Source: RGIG3002 sp045546775
GTDB lineage: Bacteria; Bacillota; Clostridia; Lachnospirales; Lachnospiraceae
DNA: 64,000 nucleotides
Assembly (NCBI GenBank): GCA_045546775.1
Contig: JAZQDM010000084.1
Span: 16,770 to 80,769, forward strand
Reading direction: 5' to 3'
Below, piece after piece: positions 1 through 8,252 of this stretch (positions are counted from its first letter, which is position 1; the number at the start of each line of letters is the position of its first letter). The notes below the pieces were generated by a model. That model saw nothing but the letters and a program-made list of their open reading frames with translations, was not told the DNA's origin and made no database searches. The position numbers and the translations under genes were made by a program.

Positions 1-242
1 GCGCCGCGAAGGGAACCGGAAGAAATCGCTTTGCAAATTGCTTCCATCGTAGCATCTTCGCCAAGGGCACTCACTTCTTTTGCCGCTGCCATAATTGTCA
101 TAGTCATGTTTGTTCCGGTATCTCCGTCAGGTACCGGGAAGACATTTAATTCATTAATCCATTCTTTTTTACTCTCTAAATTTTTCGCGCCTGCTAAGAA
201 CATTTTGGAAAGCATCTTAGCATTTATAGTATTCACACCCAC
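1..242 (-). CDS. fakA: Fatty acid kinase-type DhaL (DAK2) domain protein, N-terminal part only
   Basis: The gene is cut by the window edge; about 80 N-terminal residues are visible. They contain the motif NVFPVPDGDTGTNM, typical of the nucleotide-binding DhaL domain of FakA/YloV, the ATP-binding subunit that phosphorylates fatty acids held by a FakB/DegV partner. The start is a GTG at 242, seven bases after AAGGAGG (250-256), a site that overlaps the stop of the Asp23-family gene upstream. The asp23-fakA order is conserved in Firmicutes, which supports the call. The C-terminal domains cannot be seen. Confidence 0.88.
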   Translation of the reverse strand, partial: MGVNTINAKMLSKMFLAGAKNLESKKEWINELNVFPVPDGDTGTNMTMTIMAAAKEVSALGEDATMEAICKAISSGSLRG

Positions 243-254
243 GATAAATCCTCC

Positions 255-617
255 TTAATCAATCACTCTTACGCCTTCTACAAAAATATTGATTTTCTCA
301 AGCTCCAAGCCTGTGAACTCTTCTATTTTGTATTTAATGCTGTCTACCAAATTTTCTGCAACCGCACCAATACTTACTCCGTAAGCAACAATTACATGGA
401 AATCCAATGTAAGTTTATTATTGCTGCTGACTGAGACCGTTATACCCCTTGCAAGTCTGTCCATCTTAAGAAGACGAACGAGACCATCTTTTACATTTAT
501 GCCTGCCATACCCACTATTCCAAAGCATTCCACAGCTACACTACCAGCATATTGTGCAATTACTTCACTATCAATAACAATATTTCCCATATGTGTATTC
601 ATTGAAGAACCTTTCAT
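255..617 (-). CDS. Asp23/Gls24 family envelope stress response protein (YloU-like)
   Basis: This is a 120-residue Asp23/Gls24-family protein. The central IAQYAGSVAVECFGIVGMAG segment and the acidic C-terminal IFVEGVRV strand match YloU-type members. The family is linked to cell-envelope homeostasis, but its biochemical role is not settled. I chose the ATG at 617 because AGGAGG (624-629) sits six bases upstream; a longer open frame to 695 would run into the promoter region shared with rpmB. It is followed directly by fakA in the same operon. Confidence 0.85.
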   Translation of the reverse strand: MKGSSMNTHMGNIVIDSEVIAQYAGSVAVECFGIVGMAGINVKDGLVRLLKMDRLARGITVSVSSNNKLTLDFHVIVAYGVSIGAVAENLVDSIKYKIEEFTGLELEKINIFVEGVRVID

Positions 618-723
618 GCCTAACCTCCTATAAAAAAATATCGTTCCTAAATGTATATGATGTATTATAACCGCTTTATAAAAAAAATGGAACAATAAAA
701 ATTACCAAATTGAAACTTTTTTC

Positions 724-752
724 TTGCATTCTGTTTTTTTTTCTGTTATTAT
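724..752 (+). promoter_or_regulatory. rpmB promoter, sigma-A type
   Basis: TTGCAT (724-729) and TATTAT (747-752) are 17 bases apart, with an extended -10 TG one base upstream. The start codon of rpmB lies about 80 bases downstream. Confidence 0.6.
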
Positions 753-832
753 ACAAATGTTGTGAGTCAAAAAGGCTGACTTTTAGAAGAATTAGAATCA
801 TACAAAACGTATGTTGTTTAGGAGGTGTAACG

Positions 833-1018
833 ATGGCTAAGTGTGATGTTTGTGGTAAAGGCGTTCATTTTGGAAATAACGTAAGCCATTCTAATAGAAA
901 AACCAATAGAATTTGGAACTCTAACGTTAAGAGCGTAAAATGTAAAGTAAACGGAGCTGCTAGAAAAATGCATGTTTGCACAAGCTGCTTAAAATCCGGT
1001 AAAGTTGAAAGAGCTTAA
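833..1018 (+). CDS. rpmB: 50S ribosomal protein L28
   Basis: This 61-residue protein is the large-subunit ribosomal protein L28. It begins MAKCDVCGKGVHFGNNVSHS and keeps two CxxC pairs (CDVC near the N-terminus, CTSC near the C-terminus), so it is the zinc-binding form. GGAGG at 821-825 precedes the ATG with good spacing, so the longer upstream frame is not used. It stands alone on the plus strand between its own promoter and a terminator, divergent from the asp23 gene. Confidence 0.97.
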   Translation: MAKCDVCGKGVHFGNNVSHSNRKTNRIWNSNVKSVKCKVNGAARKMHVCTSCLKSGKVERA

Positions 1019-1059
1019 TTTTACTTTACACTTTCATATGTAAGTATATGATACCAAAG

Positions 1060-1085
1060 GCACTTCTATTTCAGAAGTGCTTTTT
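1060..1085 (+). terminator. rpmB terminator
   Basis: GCACTTCT (1060-1067) pairs perfectly with AGAAGTGC (1073-1080) over a five-base loop and is followed by TTTTT. Confidence 0.85.
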
Positions 1086-1106
1086 ATATTTGTACCTTCA
1101 TCAAAA

Positions 1107-1142
1107 AACCCGAAGACAAAGTCACTTCTCTGCTTTCGGGTT
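1107..1142. terminator. Bidirectional terminator between rpmB and the J-domain gene
   Basis: AACCCGAA (1107-1114) pairs with TTCGGGTT (1135-1142). A T-rich run follows on both strands, so it can end the minus-strand J-domain operon and back up the rpmB terminator. Confidence 0.75.
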
Positions 1143-1165
1143 CTTTTTGTTTTTTATTTTCTTTC

Positions 1166-1636
1166 TTATCCGCACTCATATTCCACGCGCAACTGCTCAT
1201 ACTCTCTGTTAATGAGCACAACCATATCATGATTGCCCGCCACATTGTCCGGATGATAAATTTTAATTAAATCTTTATAACGCTTCTTGAGCGTGAGAGA
1301 ATTACGCACACCGCAAAATAATTGGTGTACTACTTCCTCGCCGGCTTGCTCGTCCATTCCGATTCTGTCACGACGATACTCTTCCTCTACTTTAAAACGC
1401 ATTTTTTCCTGTTCAAAATTTCTGCGGTCTGCTTCCAGCTGGCGAAATCCATCTTTCAAAATCGCCATCTTTTGCTCAAAGAAAAGATTTTCTTGTTTTA
1501 AGCGTTCTTTGCCTTCTTTGATTTCACGACGTTCTGACTCAATGCGGAGATTTTCCTTAAAAAGCCAACGTTTCAAATCCTGCAATTCCTGCTCCGAAAG
1601 CAGTTCCATATCCGATTCACGTTTAATACTTTCCAT
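1166..1636 (-). CDS. Coiled-coil protein with C-terminal J (DnaJ-like) domain
   Basis: The 156-residue protein has a long charged, heptad-like helix (about residues 12-95) followed by a short J-domain-like segment at the very C-terminus. The segment holds the HPD signature (residues 128-130, IYHPDN) needed by J proteins to stimulate Hsp70 ATPase. A canonical DnaJ has the J domain first and a G/F linker and zinc domain after it, so this is a separate J-protein type, probably a targeting co-chaperone. The start at 1636 has only a weak upstream site (AGGGTG), and the preceding small ORF overlaps it by 14 bases, suggesting coupled translation. Confidence 0.7.
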   Translation of the reverse strand: MESIKRESDMELLSEQELQDLKRWLFKENLRIESERREIKEGKERLKQENLFFEQKMAILKDGFRQLEADRRNFEQEKMRFKVEEEYRRDRIGMDEQAGEEVVHQLFCGVRNSLTLKKRYKDLIKIYHPDNVAGNHDMVVLINREYEQLRVEYECG

Positions 1637-1763
1637 AACAATTACACCCTATAATAACTAAAAGACCAATGATTATAATACCAATGAGTGTACTGGAAAC
1701 AATAAGCATAAGAAGCATACCAAGTGCGATTAGAAACGCTGCTGTCCCAACTGTTCTTTTCAT
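1623..1763 (-). CDS. Small hydrophobic membrane protein, 46 residues
   Basis: An open frame of 46 codons begins MKRTVGTAAF and is almost wholly hydrophobic from residue 8 to 39, rich in Ile, Leu and Gly, enough for one or two membrane spans. It ends CNCYGKY. Its stop lies 14 bases inside the J-domain gene, which suggests translational coupling. A GGGGA run lies about 13 bases upstream of the ATG, which is a poor ribosome site. I recognise no family. The composition and overlap argue for a real gene, but this is inference. Confidence 0.5.
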   Translation of the reverse strand: MKRTVGTAAFLIALGMLLMLIVSSTLIGIIIIGLLVIIGCNCYGKY

Positions 1764-1821
1764 GCCTGCACGTCCCCTGTATGCTTTTTCTTGCTACTAT
1801 TGTATGCCGCGTACTCTCTAT

Positions 1822-2217
1822 TTATGATTCCTTTTCTTCCGGAAATGCAATTTCAACGACTTCTTCGTCCGCCGGCATTTCTTCCTTCGGTGCTTTAAAC
1901 TTGTCCACCAAATCCGGAATCATATCCAAAATCTTTGTTACAGTATCCTGATTTTTTACATTTACAAGTTTTGTTGTTCCATTTTTGATAACAAGTACGG
2001 CACTCGGTGTCATTTTTCCGCCGATACCGCCACCACCGCCGTTTTTCTTTTCACTGGAGCTGGCACCTGCGCCAACACCAAAAGATACATCCACAAGCGG
2101 TAAAATAATAGTGTCACCAATCTGTGTCGCCTCGCCTACTACCGTCTTTGTAGATAATACAGAATCCATTCCTTTTAATAAAGATTCTACAACTCCTGAA
2201 AAATTGTTATTTGCCAT
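1822..2217 (-). CDS. ytfJ: GerW family sporulation protein (YtfJ)
   Basis: This 131-residue protein matches the GerW/YtfJ family, required for proper spore germination in Bacillus. It has the N-terminal helix NNFSGVVESLLKGMDSVL, a glycine-rich loop (GVGAGASSSEKKNGGGGGIGG, interrupted by charged residues) and the strand PSAVLVIKNG, with an acidic tail. GGGAGG stands just before the ATG at 2217. It starts one base after the stop of the DUF2953 gene, the ytfI-ytfJ pair seen in spore formers. Confidence 0.9.
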   Translation of the reverse strand: MANNNFSGVVESLLKGMDSVLSTKTVVGEATQIGDTIILPLVDVSFGVGAGASSSEKKNGGGGGIGGKMTPSAVLVIKNGTTKLVNVKNQDTVTKILDMIPDLVDKFKAPKEEMPADEEVVEIAFPEEKES

Positions 2218-2218
2218 A

Positions 2219-3133
2219 TTATGCCTCCCGTTTAAATCGTTTCAAAAAGTGTTTCACATCTTTGTTTAACATAATTTTACATGCCACCCGGACGAGTACA
2301 AATATCGTAATCCGTCCCTTTATAAAAAAGTCGCCCTCAAAAACCTTTTCTTCAAAATCTGCCTGAACGGTAATATTATTGCCGACAATCGGATATAACA
2401 TTCCGTGTGCTGCAAGAACATATCCCGTAGAATCCGGTGAACCGGTTCCGATTTTCAAATTCGCATTGAATTTCTTAGGTCGAATATTTTTCCAAATGGC
2501 GAGCAACTGTTCTTTACAAACCTCAAATGCCCTCTTTGTCTCTTCTTCCTTTAAAACATCAACGTAATACTGTATGTTAGTCCAAATCGATTTTATTTTA
2601 TCACATACTCTTTGAATTGTGTACCTTATATTTTGAAGAATATCTATAAACTTTTTCACTGCCGCTTTGATTTTTTCAAAGATACTTTGTTTTTGTTCAT
2701 CCCTTGCTTCTTCTTCCGAAAAAGTTTGTTGCGTTTCTTCTGCGGTTTCCACCTTTTCAGTCACCGTCTTTTTCGTTTCCTGAACTTCCCGCGTTTTATG
2801 AGTTTCCTGAACTTTTTGTTTTGTGGATTTTGTTTTTTTCTTGCTCTTTTTTTGTTTCTTTTCTTTCGGCTCCGCCTTCGAATCAAACAAAGTAAAACAA
2901 AGTATTTTCGCTACTATTTGCCCCGGTTCCGGATACACCGCCCGCACTCTAAGCAAATGCAAAATCCAATGCACTTTTGCTTCTATATGATAAGAATCCG
3001 CCGTTTTTTCTCCTTTCACCTGGTATCGTATCGGAACAAACAACACCGTCAAGACAAGGAGTAACAATAAGCCGAGTAAAACGAGCAAAACAATTCCAAT
3101 GATTTTTAATATAGTCAAAATTATATGCAACAT
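2219..3133 (-). CDS. ytfI: DUF2953 domain-containing membrane protein (YtfI-like)
   Basis: The 304-residue protein starts with a strong transmembrane helix (about residues 5-33), then the short conserved strand VPIRYQVKGE. A very charged Lys/Glu/Thr-rich linker (about 95-150) follows, and then the C-terminal domain with AHGMLYPIVGNNITVQADF. This is the architecture of DUF2953 proteins, which accompany GerW. The function is unknown; the pairing suggests a role in spore or envelope assembly. It is expressed with gerW and the 102-residue protein upstream. Confidence 0.82.
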   Translation of the reverse strand: MLHIILTILKIIGIVLLVLLGLLLLLVLTVLFVPIRYQVKGEKTADSYHIEAKVHWILHLLRVRAVYPEPGQIVAKILCFTLFDSKAEPKEKKQKKSKKKTKSTKQKVQETHKTREVQETKKTVTEKVETAEETQQTFSEEEARDEQKQSIFEKIKAAVKKFIDILQNIRYTIQRVCDKIKSIWTNIQYYVDVLKEEETKRAFEVCKEQLLAIWKNIRPKKFNANLKIGTGSPDSTGYVLAAHGMLYPIVGNNITVQADFEEKVFEGDFFIKGRITIFVLVRVACKIMLNKDVKHFLKRFKREA

Positions 3134-3140
3134 GCTATCC

Positions 3141-3449
3141 TCATTTTCTATCCAGCAAATATTTTTTCAAATCACAATTTTGGTTTACTTCATACGCTTC
3201 CTTCGCAATTTTACACACAATCCCCACTGCCTCATCGTAGCCGTTGGCTATGCCAATAATGTACGGTGGATATTTTTTGTAATATTTTTGTTGCAAATAC
3301 GCACTATTGTATATTTCCAGCTGGTCTTGTCCTTCACACAAAGCAATCACATATATTCCGACTTGCCCTGCATTTCTCCACAGCTTTCTTTTTACTTTTT
3401 TTATATTTTTAATCGTATCGCCTACATATAAGTCTTTATAAAATTTCAT
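3141..3449 (-). CDS. Conserved hypothetical protein, 102 residues
   Basis: I do not recognise a named family. The protein starting MKFYKDLYVGDTIKNIKKVK is basic, with a hydrophobic core (AGQVGIYVIALCEG, YIIGIANGYDEAVGIVCKIA) and looks like a small soluble alpha/beta protein. I chose the ATG at 3449, preceded by GGGTGAAG, over a longer 139-codon frame whose N-terminus would cover the divergent promoter region. It lies seven bases upstream of the DUF2953 gene, so it is probably in the ytfIJ operon. Confidence 0.6.
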   Translation of the reverse strand: MKFYKDLYVGDTIKNIKKVKRKLWRNAGQVGIYVIALCEGQDQLEIYNSAYLQQKYYKKYPPYIIGIANGYDEAVGIVCKIAKEAYEVNQNCDLKKYLLDRK

Positions 3450-3561
3450 ATACGCTTCACCCGCCAACAGTATATCATGTTTTGCCAATAAGGGAAAGTT
3501 TGTAGATGATAAATTCTGCAAAAAAAGTGTCAAAATTAATTGTTTCATTTTGTCACACATA

Positions 3562-3570
3562 TGCTATACT
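3562..3570 (+). promoter_or_regulatory. Extended -10 promoter of the HD-GYP-like gene
   Basis: TGC TATACT forms an extended -10 element. No good -35 is present at 17 bases, where GTTTCA is found. Confidence 0.45.
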
Positions 3571-3603
3571 TGTCGTATAGGAAATTTTTAGGGGGATTAC
3601 TTT

Positions 3604-4659
3604 ATGAAATTGATTGCAAGAATGTCTCTCTCTCCCGGAATGATTCTCGGAGAAAACGTATACGGCTATAAAAACAATTTGATTTTAGAAGAAGGCACCA
3701 TTCTTACCGATGCAGACATCGCCAAATTGGCGCGCTATTCCATTATGTGCGTCACAATAAAAGAAGCCGTTGATTTGGCCACCACGCATTACGAAAAAGT
3801 CCGTGTTTCTGATGATTTCAAAGTATTTGAAGACACCTATAATAAATTTATGCCAATTTACAAAAATATTATTATTGATTTTGTAGAAAATGGCACACCG
3901 TTTAATATGAACAGTCTTATGGGCATTCAGCATGCGATATACAGCTCTGCGCCATCCGGCGAAAAATTATTGGATTATTTGTACAACATGGTTCCTACCG
4001 AAGACGATTTGACGCATGCGCATTGTTTGAACTCTGCCTTAATCGCCCGTGTGTTTGGTGAATGGTGCAATCTTTCAAAGGAAGACTGTGAAATATTAAT
4101 CCAATGCGCATTCTTTTATGATATCGGCAAATTAAAATTGCCCCACGATCTTATTTGGAAAGCAGAAAAACTGACGCCATTGGAATTTGAACAAATAAAA
4201 ACACACACGATGCTTGGCTTTGAAATGCTAAAAAACCTAAATTTGGACGAACACATTTTAAAGGCTACATTGATGCATCATGAGCGAAACGACGGTTCCG
4301 GTTATCCGTCTGCACTAAACGGAAAACAGATTGACCGATTTGCTAAATATATTGCGATAATCGACTCCTATGAAGCAATGACTTCTGCCCGCGTGTACCG
4401 CACTTCCATGAATCCCTATATGGTTATCGAAAACTTCGAAAAGAAAGGGTACTACTCTTACGACCTGGAGTTTATTCTTCCGATTCTTACAAAGATTGCT
4501 TTATCCCAAGTCGGATACACAGCTGTTTTGAACGACGGAAGAAAATGCCGCATTGAGATGATCAATTCCTACTCTTTGTCGCGCCCTTATTTATATTACG
4601 GAAACGAACTGATCGATTTAAGCAGCCGAAAAGATTTATCCATTCAAGCAATTATATAA
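3604..4659 (+). CDS. HD-GYP domain protein with altered metal site
   Basis: The 351-residue protein has an N-terminal segment common to clostridial HD-GYP proteins (about 1-60) and a C-terminal HD-GYP domain (about 130-300). HD-GYP enzymes hydrolyse cyclic di-GMP. The HHERNDGSGYP block (225-235), the early His (140) and the AIIDSYEAMTSARVYR region (251-266) are retained. The defining HD pair, however, is YD (172-173, FFYDIGK), so one metal-binding His is replaced by Tyr. Catalysis may be reduced or lost and the protein could be a c-di-GMP sensor. GGGGGAT precedes the ATG. It is a single-gene unit with its own terminator. Confidence 0.85.
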   Translation: MKLIARMSLSPGMILGENVYGYKNNLILEEGTILTDADIAKLARYSIMCVTIKEAVDLATTHYEKVRVSDDFKVFEDTYNKFMPIYKNIIIDFVENGTPFNMNSLMGIQHAIYSSAPSGEKLLDYLYNMVPTEDDLTHAHCLNSALIARVFGEWCNLSKEDCEILIQCAFFYDIGKLKLPHDLIWKAEKLTPLEFEQIKTHTMLGFEMLKNLNLDEHILKATLMHHERNDGSGYPSALNGKQIDRFAKYIAIIDSYEAMTSARVYRTSMNPYMVIENFEKKGYYSYDLEFILPILTKIALSQVGYTAVLNDGRKCRIEMINSYSLSRPYLYYGNELIDLSSRKDLSIQAII

Positions 4660-4664
4660 TGCAA

Positions 4665-4690
4665 AAAAGAGTCCAAAATCGGACTCTTTT
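4665..4690. terminator. Bidirectional terminator
   Basis: AAAAGAGTCC (4665-4674) pairs with GGACTCTTTT (4681-4690), with A and T runs on both sides. It separates the convergent HD-GYP-like and Nudix genes. Confidence 0.88.
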
Positions 4691-4697
4691 TCTTTGT

Positions 4698-5150
4698 TTA
4701 GAAATATTTCTTATTTCCCCACAAATTATTCTTTTTCATGTCTAAATACTCTGCATACGCTTTTTCCAATATCTGTTTTTCATTTGAGAACTTTAACAAA
4801 TGATACGCTTCATGATACTTATAAAAACCGGAATCTACAAAGTATTCTTCGCGTTGTGGTTTGCTGTAATAGCTGTCCGCCATCATCAAATACCAGTGAA
4901 CTTCCTTCTCAACGGTATCTTCCGGCACATTAAATGTGTACTCGCTCTTACCTACATACTTAATAATTGACGCTTTTGCACCCGATTCCTCAAGGACTTC
5001 CCGCAAAGCAGTTTCTTTATACTCTTCTCCCTGCTCAACGGTTCCTTTTGGCAAAACCCAGCCTTCATACTTGTTTTTGTAATTTTTGTATAAAAGCAAT
5101 ATCTTGCCTCGAAAAATAACCACACCGCCACAGCTTGTTGCTTCTATCAT
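4698..5150 (-). CDS. Nudix hydrolase
   Basis: The 150-residue protein carries a complete Nudix box: G36-x5-E42-x7-R50-E-V-L-E-E-S-G57, the Mg2+-binding helix that cleaves nucleoside diphosphates linked to another group. The substrate cannot be told from the sequence; its short length and PKGTVEQGE context resemble housekeeping Ap4A/NTP-type hydrolases. GGAGG lies seven bases before the ATG. It is a single-gene unit read from a promoter about 110 bases upstream. Confidence 0.88.
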   Translation of the reverse strand: MIEATSCGGVVIFRGKILLLYKNYKNKYEGWVLPKGTVEQGEEYKETALREVLEESGAKASIIKYVGKSEYTFNVPEDTVEKEVHWYLMMADSYYSKPQREEYFVDSGFYKYHEAYHLLKFSNEKQILEKAYAEYLDMKKNNLWGNKKYF

Positions 5151-5261
5151 TGCAATCCCTCCTGTTATCAGCCGGTGTGAAAAAACAAACAGTTTTGAAC
5201 AGCATCCTACTCAAATAAACGATTCTTTCACCCTTGTTTGTTTTATCTTAATATGCTTTTT

Positions 5262-5290
5262 AGTATAGTCCATTTCTACTAATTAAGCAA
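5262..5290 (-). promoter_or_regulatory. Promoter of the Nudix gene
   Basis: On the minus strand TTGCTT (5290-5285) and TATACT (5267-5262) are 17 bases apart. Confidence 0.55.
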
Positions 5291-5355
5291 GTCCTTTCAT
5301 CGTTGCATAAAATGCCGTTCAACACTTTGCAACATCTATGTTAATAGAATAGCTT

Positions 5356-6915
5356 TTATTGCGCAAAATATGCATCAAAAACCCTTTTTGCAATCGGAAC
5401 TGCAAAATCACCGCCGGAACCCGCGCCTTCCACAATAATCGTTACACAAACTTCCGGATTTTCTGCCGGTGCAAATCCGGTAAACCACGCATGGCTGTCA
5501 CCGGTAACGGTATTGTATTCCGCAGACCCTGTTTTGCCGGCCGCAGTATAAGAAAGTCCTGCCAATTTTTTTCCGGTACCGCTTTTGGTCACTTCGGTCA
5601 TAAGAACAGTCAACGCTTCCGCTTCTTCTTCGGTCATAAGCGCTCCATATTGCGCGGAACCGAACTGTTTTATCACACTTCCGGCACTGTTTTCCACTCG
5701 TTCTACAATATATGGTTCCATCAAAACACCGCCATTTGCAATGGCGCAAGTAATCATATTTAAATGCATCGGCGAAATCTGGGTTGCTCCCTGTCCAATA
5801 GATACCTGCATCATATCCGCAACATCCATTCCATCTTCCACCGTCACACGGCTCACACTGTATGCTGTTTTAAGAGGCAATTCCGAATTAAATAACAAAT
5901 CGTCCAACGTTTCTGCAAACATAGTTTTGTTAAGCGACAAACCAATATTGGCAAATGAAGCATTACAAGACTTTGCAAAAGAACTTTTGAATGATATCGC
6001 CCCATGATTCGCCCCATGATAACAATTGATACGTTCTTCCCCACTCGTATAATGTCCGTTGCAATTGTAGCTGTAGCTATTATAATTTGTTGGGTTTTCC
6101 CGAATATATTCCAAAGACGTCACAATTTTAAATGTGGACCCCGGCGGATATACGCCTTGCGTTACACGGTTTAACAAAATACTGCTTTCCGTATCAGCTA
6201 CAAGCTCATCCCACAATACTTCAATATCTTCCGGATTAAAATCCGGTTTTGACACCATTGCCAAAATCTTTCCGGTAGTCGGATCCGTCACAATAATCGC
6301 ACCTTTATATACACCGAGCGCATTGTATGCCACCTGTTGCAAATCCACATCCAATGTCGTATACACACTATCCGCCTCATATTTCGTGCCATCCATATCA
6401 TGTGCCACTTTATCTGCCAACGGTTCATTCGAATTAATCAAATAATAATTTGCCAATGCTTCCACACCCATTTTTCCGTTTGTAGAATAACCAACTGCAT
6501 GAGCAAACATATTTGAATACGGATATACTCTTTTTTCCGTTCCATCCGGCTGCACAATCGTCTCCGCAAGCACAGTTCCGTCATTGGAGTAAATCGTGCC
6601 ACGCCTGTTTTGCGCCAACAAAATGCTTTGTCGTTCATTATAACTGTTATTGATCAAATCCTGTTCGTTTGTAACTGCATAATGACAAATGTAGCCCATC
6701 ATCCCCAAAAATACAGCTACAAACAGATAGGTTACAAGCATAATATCACGGTTCTTTTTTCTTTCCGCTTTTGCTTTCCTGCGTTCTTCTTCTTTTTTTG
6801 TTCTTTTTCTATTCTTCGTAGAAGTCTTCTTCGAAGTACTGCTCGTCCGGTTCATATACTCGAGTTCGTCGACCAGTATTTCTTCCTGAAACGTTCTTGG
6901 ATTTTGCTTTGCCAC
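5356..6915 (-). CDS. Class B penicillin-binding protein (PBP2/PbpA type transpeptidase)
   Basis: This 519-residue class B PBP cross-links peptidoglycan outside the membrane. A basic cytoplasmic tail (about 25-57, rich in Lys/Arg) precedes one membrane anchor (58-81). The catalytic motifs are all present: STFK with Ser260, SCN (316-318) and KTG (461-463). The start is a GTG at 6915 with GAGAGG nine bases upstream. It overlaps the SEDS gene by 107 bases, an unusually long overlap that implies tight co-expression. The SEDS-PBP pair would form a two-part peptidoglycan synthase for division, elongation or spore cortex. Confidence 0.92.
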   Translation of the reverse strand: MAKQNPRTFQEEILVDELEYMNRTSSTSKKTSTKNRKRTKKEEERRKAKAERKKNRDIMLVTYLFVAVFLGMMGYICHYAVTNEQDLINNSYNERQSILLAQNRRGTIYSNDGTVLAETIVQPDGTEKRVYPYSNMFAHAVGYSTNGKMGVEALANYYLINSNEPLADKVAHDMDGTKYEADSVYTTLDVDLQQVAYNALGVYKGAIIVTDPTTGKILAMVSKPDFNPEDIEVLWDELVADTESSILLNRVTQGVYPPGSTFKIVTSLEYIRENPTNYNSYSYNCNGHYTSGEERINCYHGANHGAISFKSSFAKSCNASFANIGLSLNKTMFAETLDDLLFNSELPLKTAYSVSRVTVEDGMDVADMMQVSIGQGATQISPMHLNMITCAIANGGVLMEPYIVERVENSAGSVIKQFGSAQYGALMTEEEAEALTVLMTEVTKSGTGKKLAGLSYTAAGKTGSAEYNTVTGDSHAWFTGFAPAENPEVCVTIIVEGAGSGGDFAVPIAKRVFDAYFAQ

Positions 6916-8224
6916 TCCTATTTACCTCTCGTTGTTTAATAATATACAATCCTTCTATAATCGAAAACATAATTAATGTTGTCAGAACAGAACTACCACC
7001 ATAACTGATTAACGGCAATGTAACTCCGGTCAAAGGGATAAATTTCGTTCCGCCGCCTATCGTTAAGAAAATCTGAAAAATGTAAGTAACACCAAGACCA
7101 AATGCCACAAGCCTGTAAAATTTGTCTTCCAGACGCACTGCAATATTCATACACATAATAAAACAGCTCAAACATATCAAAATAAGGCACATAGCAAAAA
7201 TAAGCCCTAATTCCTCTGCCACTGCAGAAAATACAAAATCGGCTTCTACATACGGAATCGATTCCGGTGTACCTTGAAACAAGCCGGAACCAAACAATCC
7301 ACCACTTCCGATAGCAAACAAAGATTGCGTAATTTGGAATCCTTCCCTGTCAATTACGCTCCACGGATCTTGCCATGCCATAACACGCACTTGCACATGT
7401 GTAAATAATTTATACGCAATCAACGCCGCTGCAGAACCGCCTGCCATTCCGGCCAACAAATACCACCAATTTCTTGTGGCAACAATAACCATAAAAACAT
7501 ACACTACAAAAAAGATAAGGGCGCTTCCCAAATCTTTAGATAAAACAAGCACAACAACGTGTGTTCCGGCAACAACAGCCGTAAGCAAAACATCCGTAAA
7601 TTTTGATGCGTTATGCAAAGCACTTGCCACAAAAAATACAAACAAAATTTTCACAAATTCCGAAGGCTGAAATGTTAACCCTGCAATTGAAAAAGACAAT
7701 TTCGCACCTTTTGTAACACTTCCCAATATAAGAACAACAGACAACGCCGCAATTCCGACCGACGCATAAATCCATTTCAATTTCTTTAAAAAGCGGAATT
7801 TATCTACAAAAAACGGAATTATCATAGCAATAATCAACGAAACCGTCGCAATGATAAACTGCTTAATAGCTTTGTTATAATCCAACCTTGTCAAAATAAC
7901 AAAGCCTATACTTAACAACATACAAACGTTATTAATAATCAAACGATTGATACGCGGATATATCATCGAAAACAGAGAAACCGTTGCAAACAATATAATT
8001 TCCTGAAAAGCGTAAAAGAACAGATAATCCAATTCTCCCGTTTCCGTGCACATTGCCAAAAAACAGGTAAAATGCACGAGAAACATCAGCAGATTTTGTC
8101 TCAAATATATACCGTTTCTACGCTCTTCCGTGCTAAAACGAAAGACCGCAAAACATTCATAAGTATACAGCGCCATAAATATTACAATAAAATATTTGGC
8201 AAACTCTGTAATATAGCGTTCCAT
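6809..8224 (-). CDS. FtsW/RodA/SpoVE family peptidoglycan polymerase (SEDS)
   Basis: The 471-residue polytopic protein belongs to the SEDS glycosyltransferases that polymerise lipid II. It shows about ten membrane segments and the conserved stretches FQPSEFVKI, SKDLGSALIFF, YVEADFVFSAVAEELG and PLISYGGSS. The C-terminal tail is cytoplasmic and charged (SGKAKSKNVSGRNTGRR, then acidic), and its coding region overlaps the PBP start. GGTGGAG lies upstream of the ATG. An N-terminal extension of about 100 hydrophobic residues precedes the SEDS core, as in many clostridial members. It cannot be assigned firmly to FtsW, RodA or SpoVE. Confidence 0.92.
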   Translation of the reverse strand: MERYITEFAKYFIVIFMALYTYECFAVFRFSTEERRNGIYLRQNLLMFLVHFTCFLAMCTETGELDYLFFYAFQEIILFATVSLFSMIYPRINRLIINNVCMLLSIGFVILTRLDYNKAIKQFIIATVSLIIAMIIPFFVDKFRFLKKLKWIYASVGIAALSVVLILGSVTKGAKLSFSIAGLTFQPSEFVKILFVFFVASALHNASKFTDVLLTAVVAGTHVVVLVLSKDLGSALIFFVVYVFMVIVATRNWWYLLAGMAGGSAAALIAYKLFTHVQVRVMAWQDPWSVIDREGFQITQSLFAIGSGGLFGSGLFQGTPESIPYVEADFVFSAVAEELGLIFAMCLILICLSCFIMCMNIAVRLEDKFYRLVAFGLGVTYIFQIFLTIGGGTKFIPLTGVTLPLISYGGSSVLTTLIMFSIIEGLYIIKQREVNRSGKAKSKNVSGRNTGRRTRVYEPDEQYFEEDFYEE

Positions 8225-8252
8225 AAAATATCTCCACCCTAAATCTTATCTT

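Noticed and set aside
664..692. Promoter for the asp23 gene (TATAAT on the minus strand)
   Set aside because: The -10 is perfect but no acceptable -35 lies at the right distance, so I did not list it as a feature.
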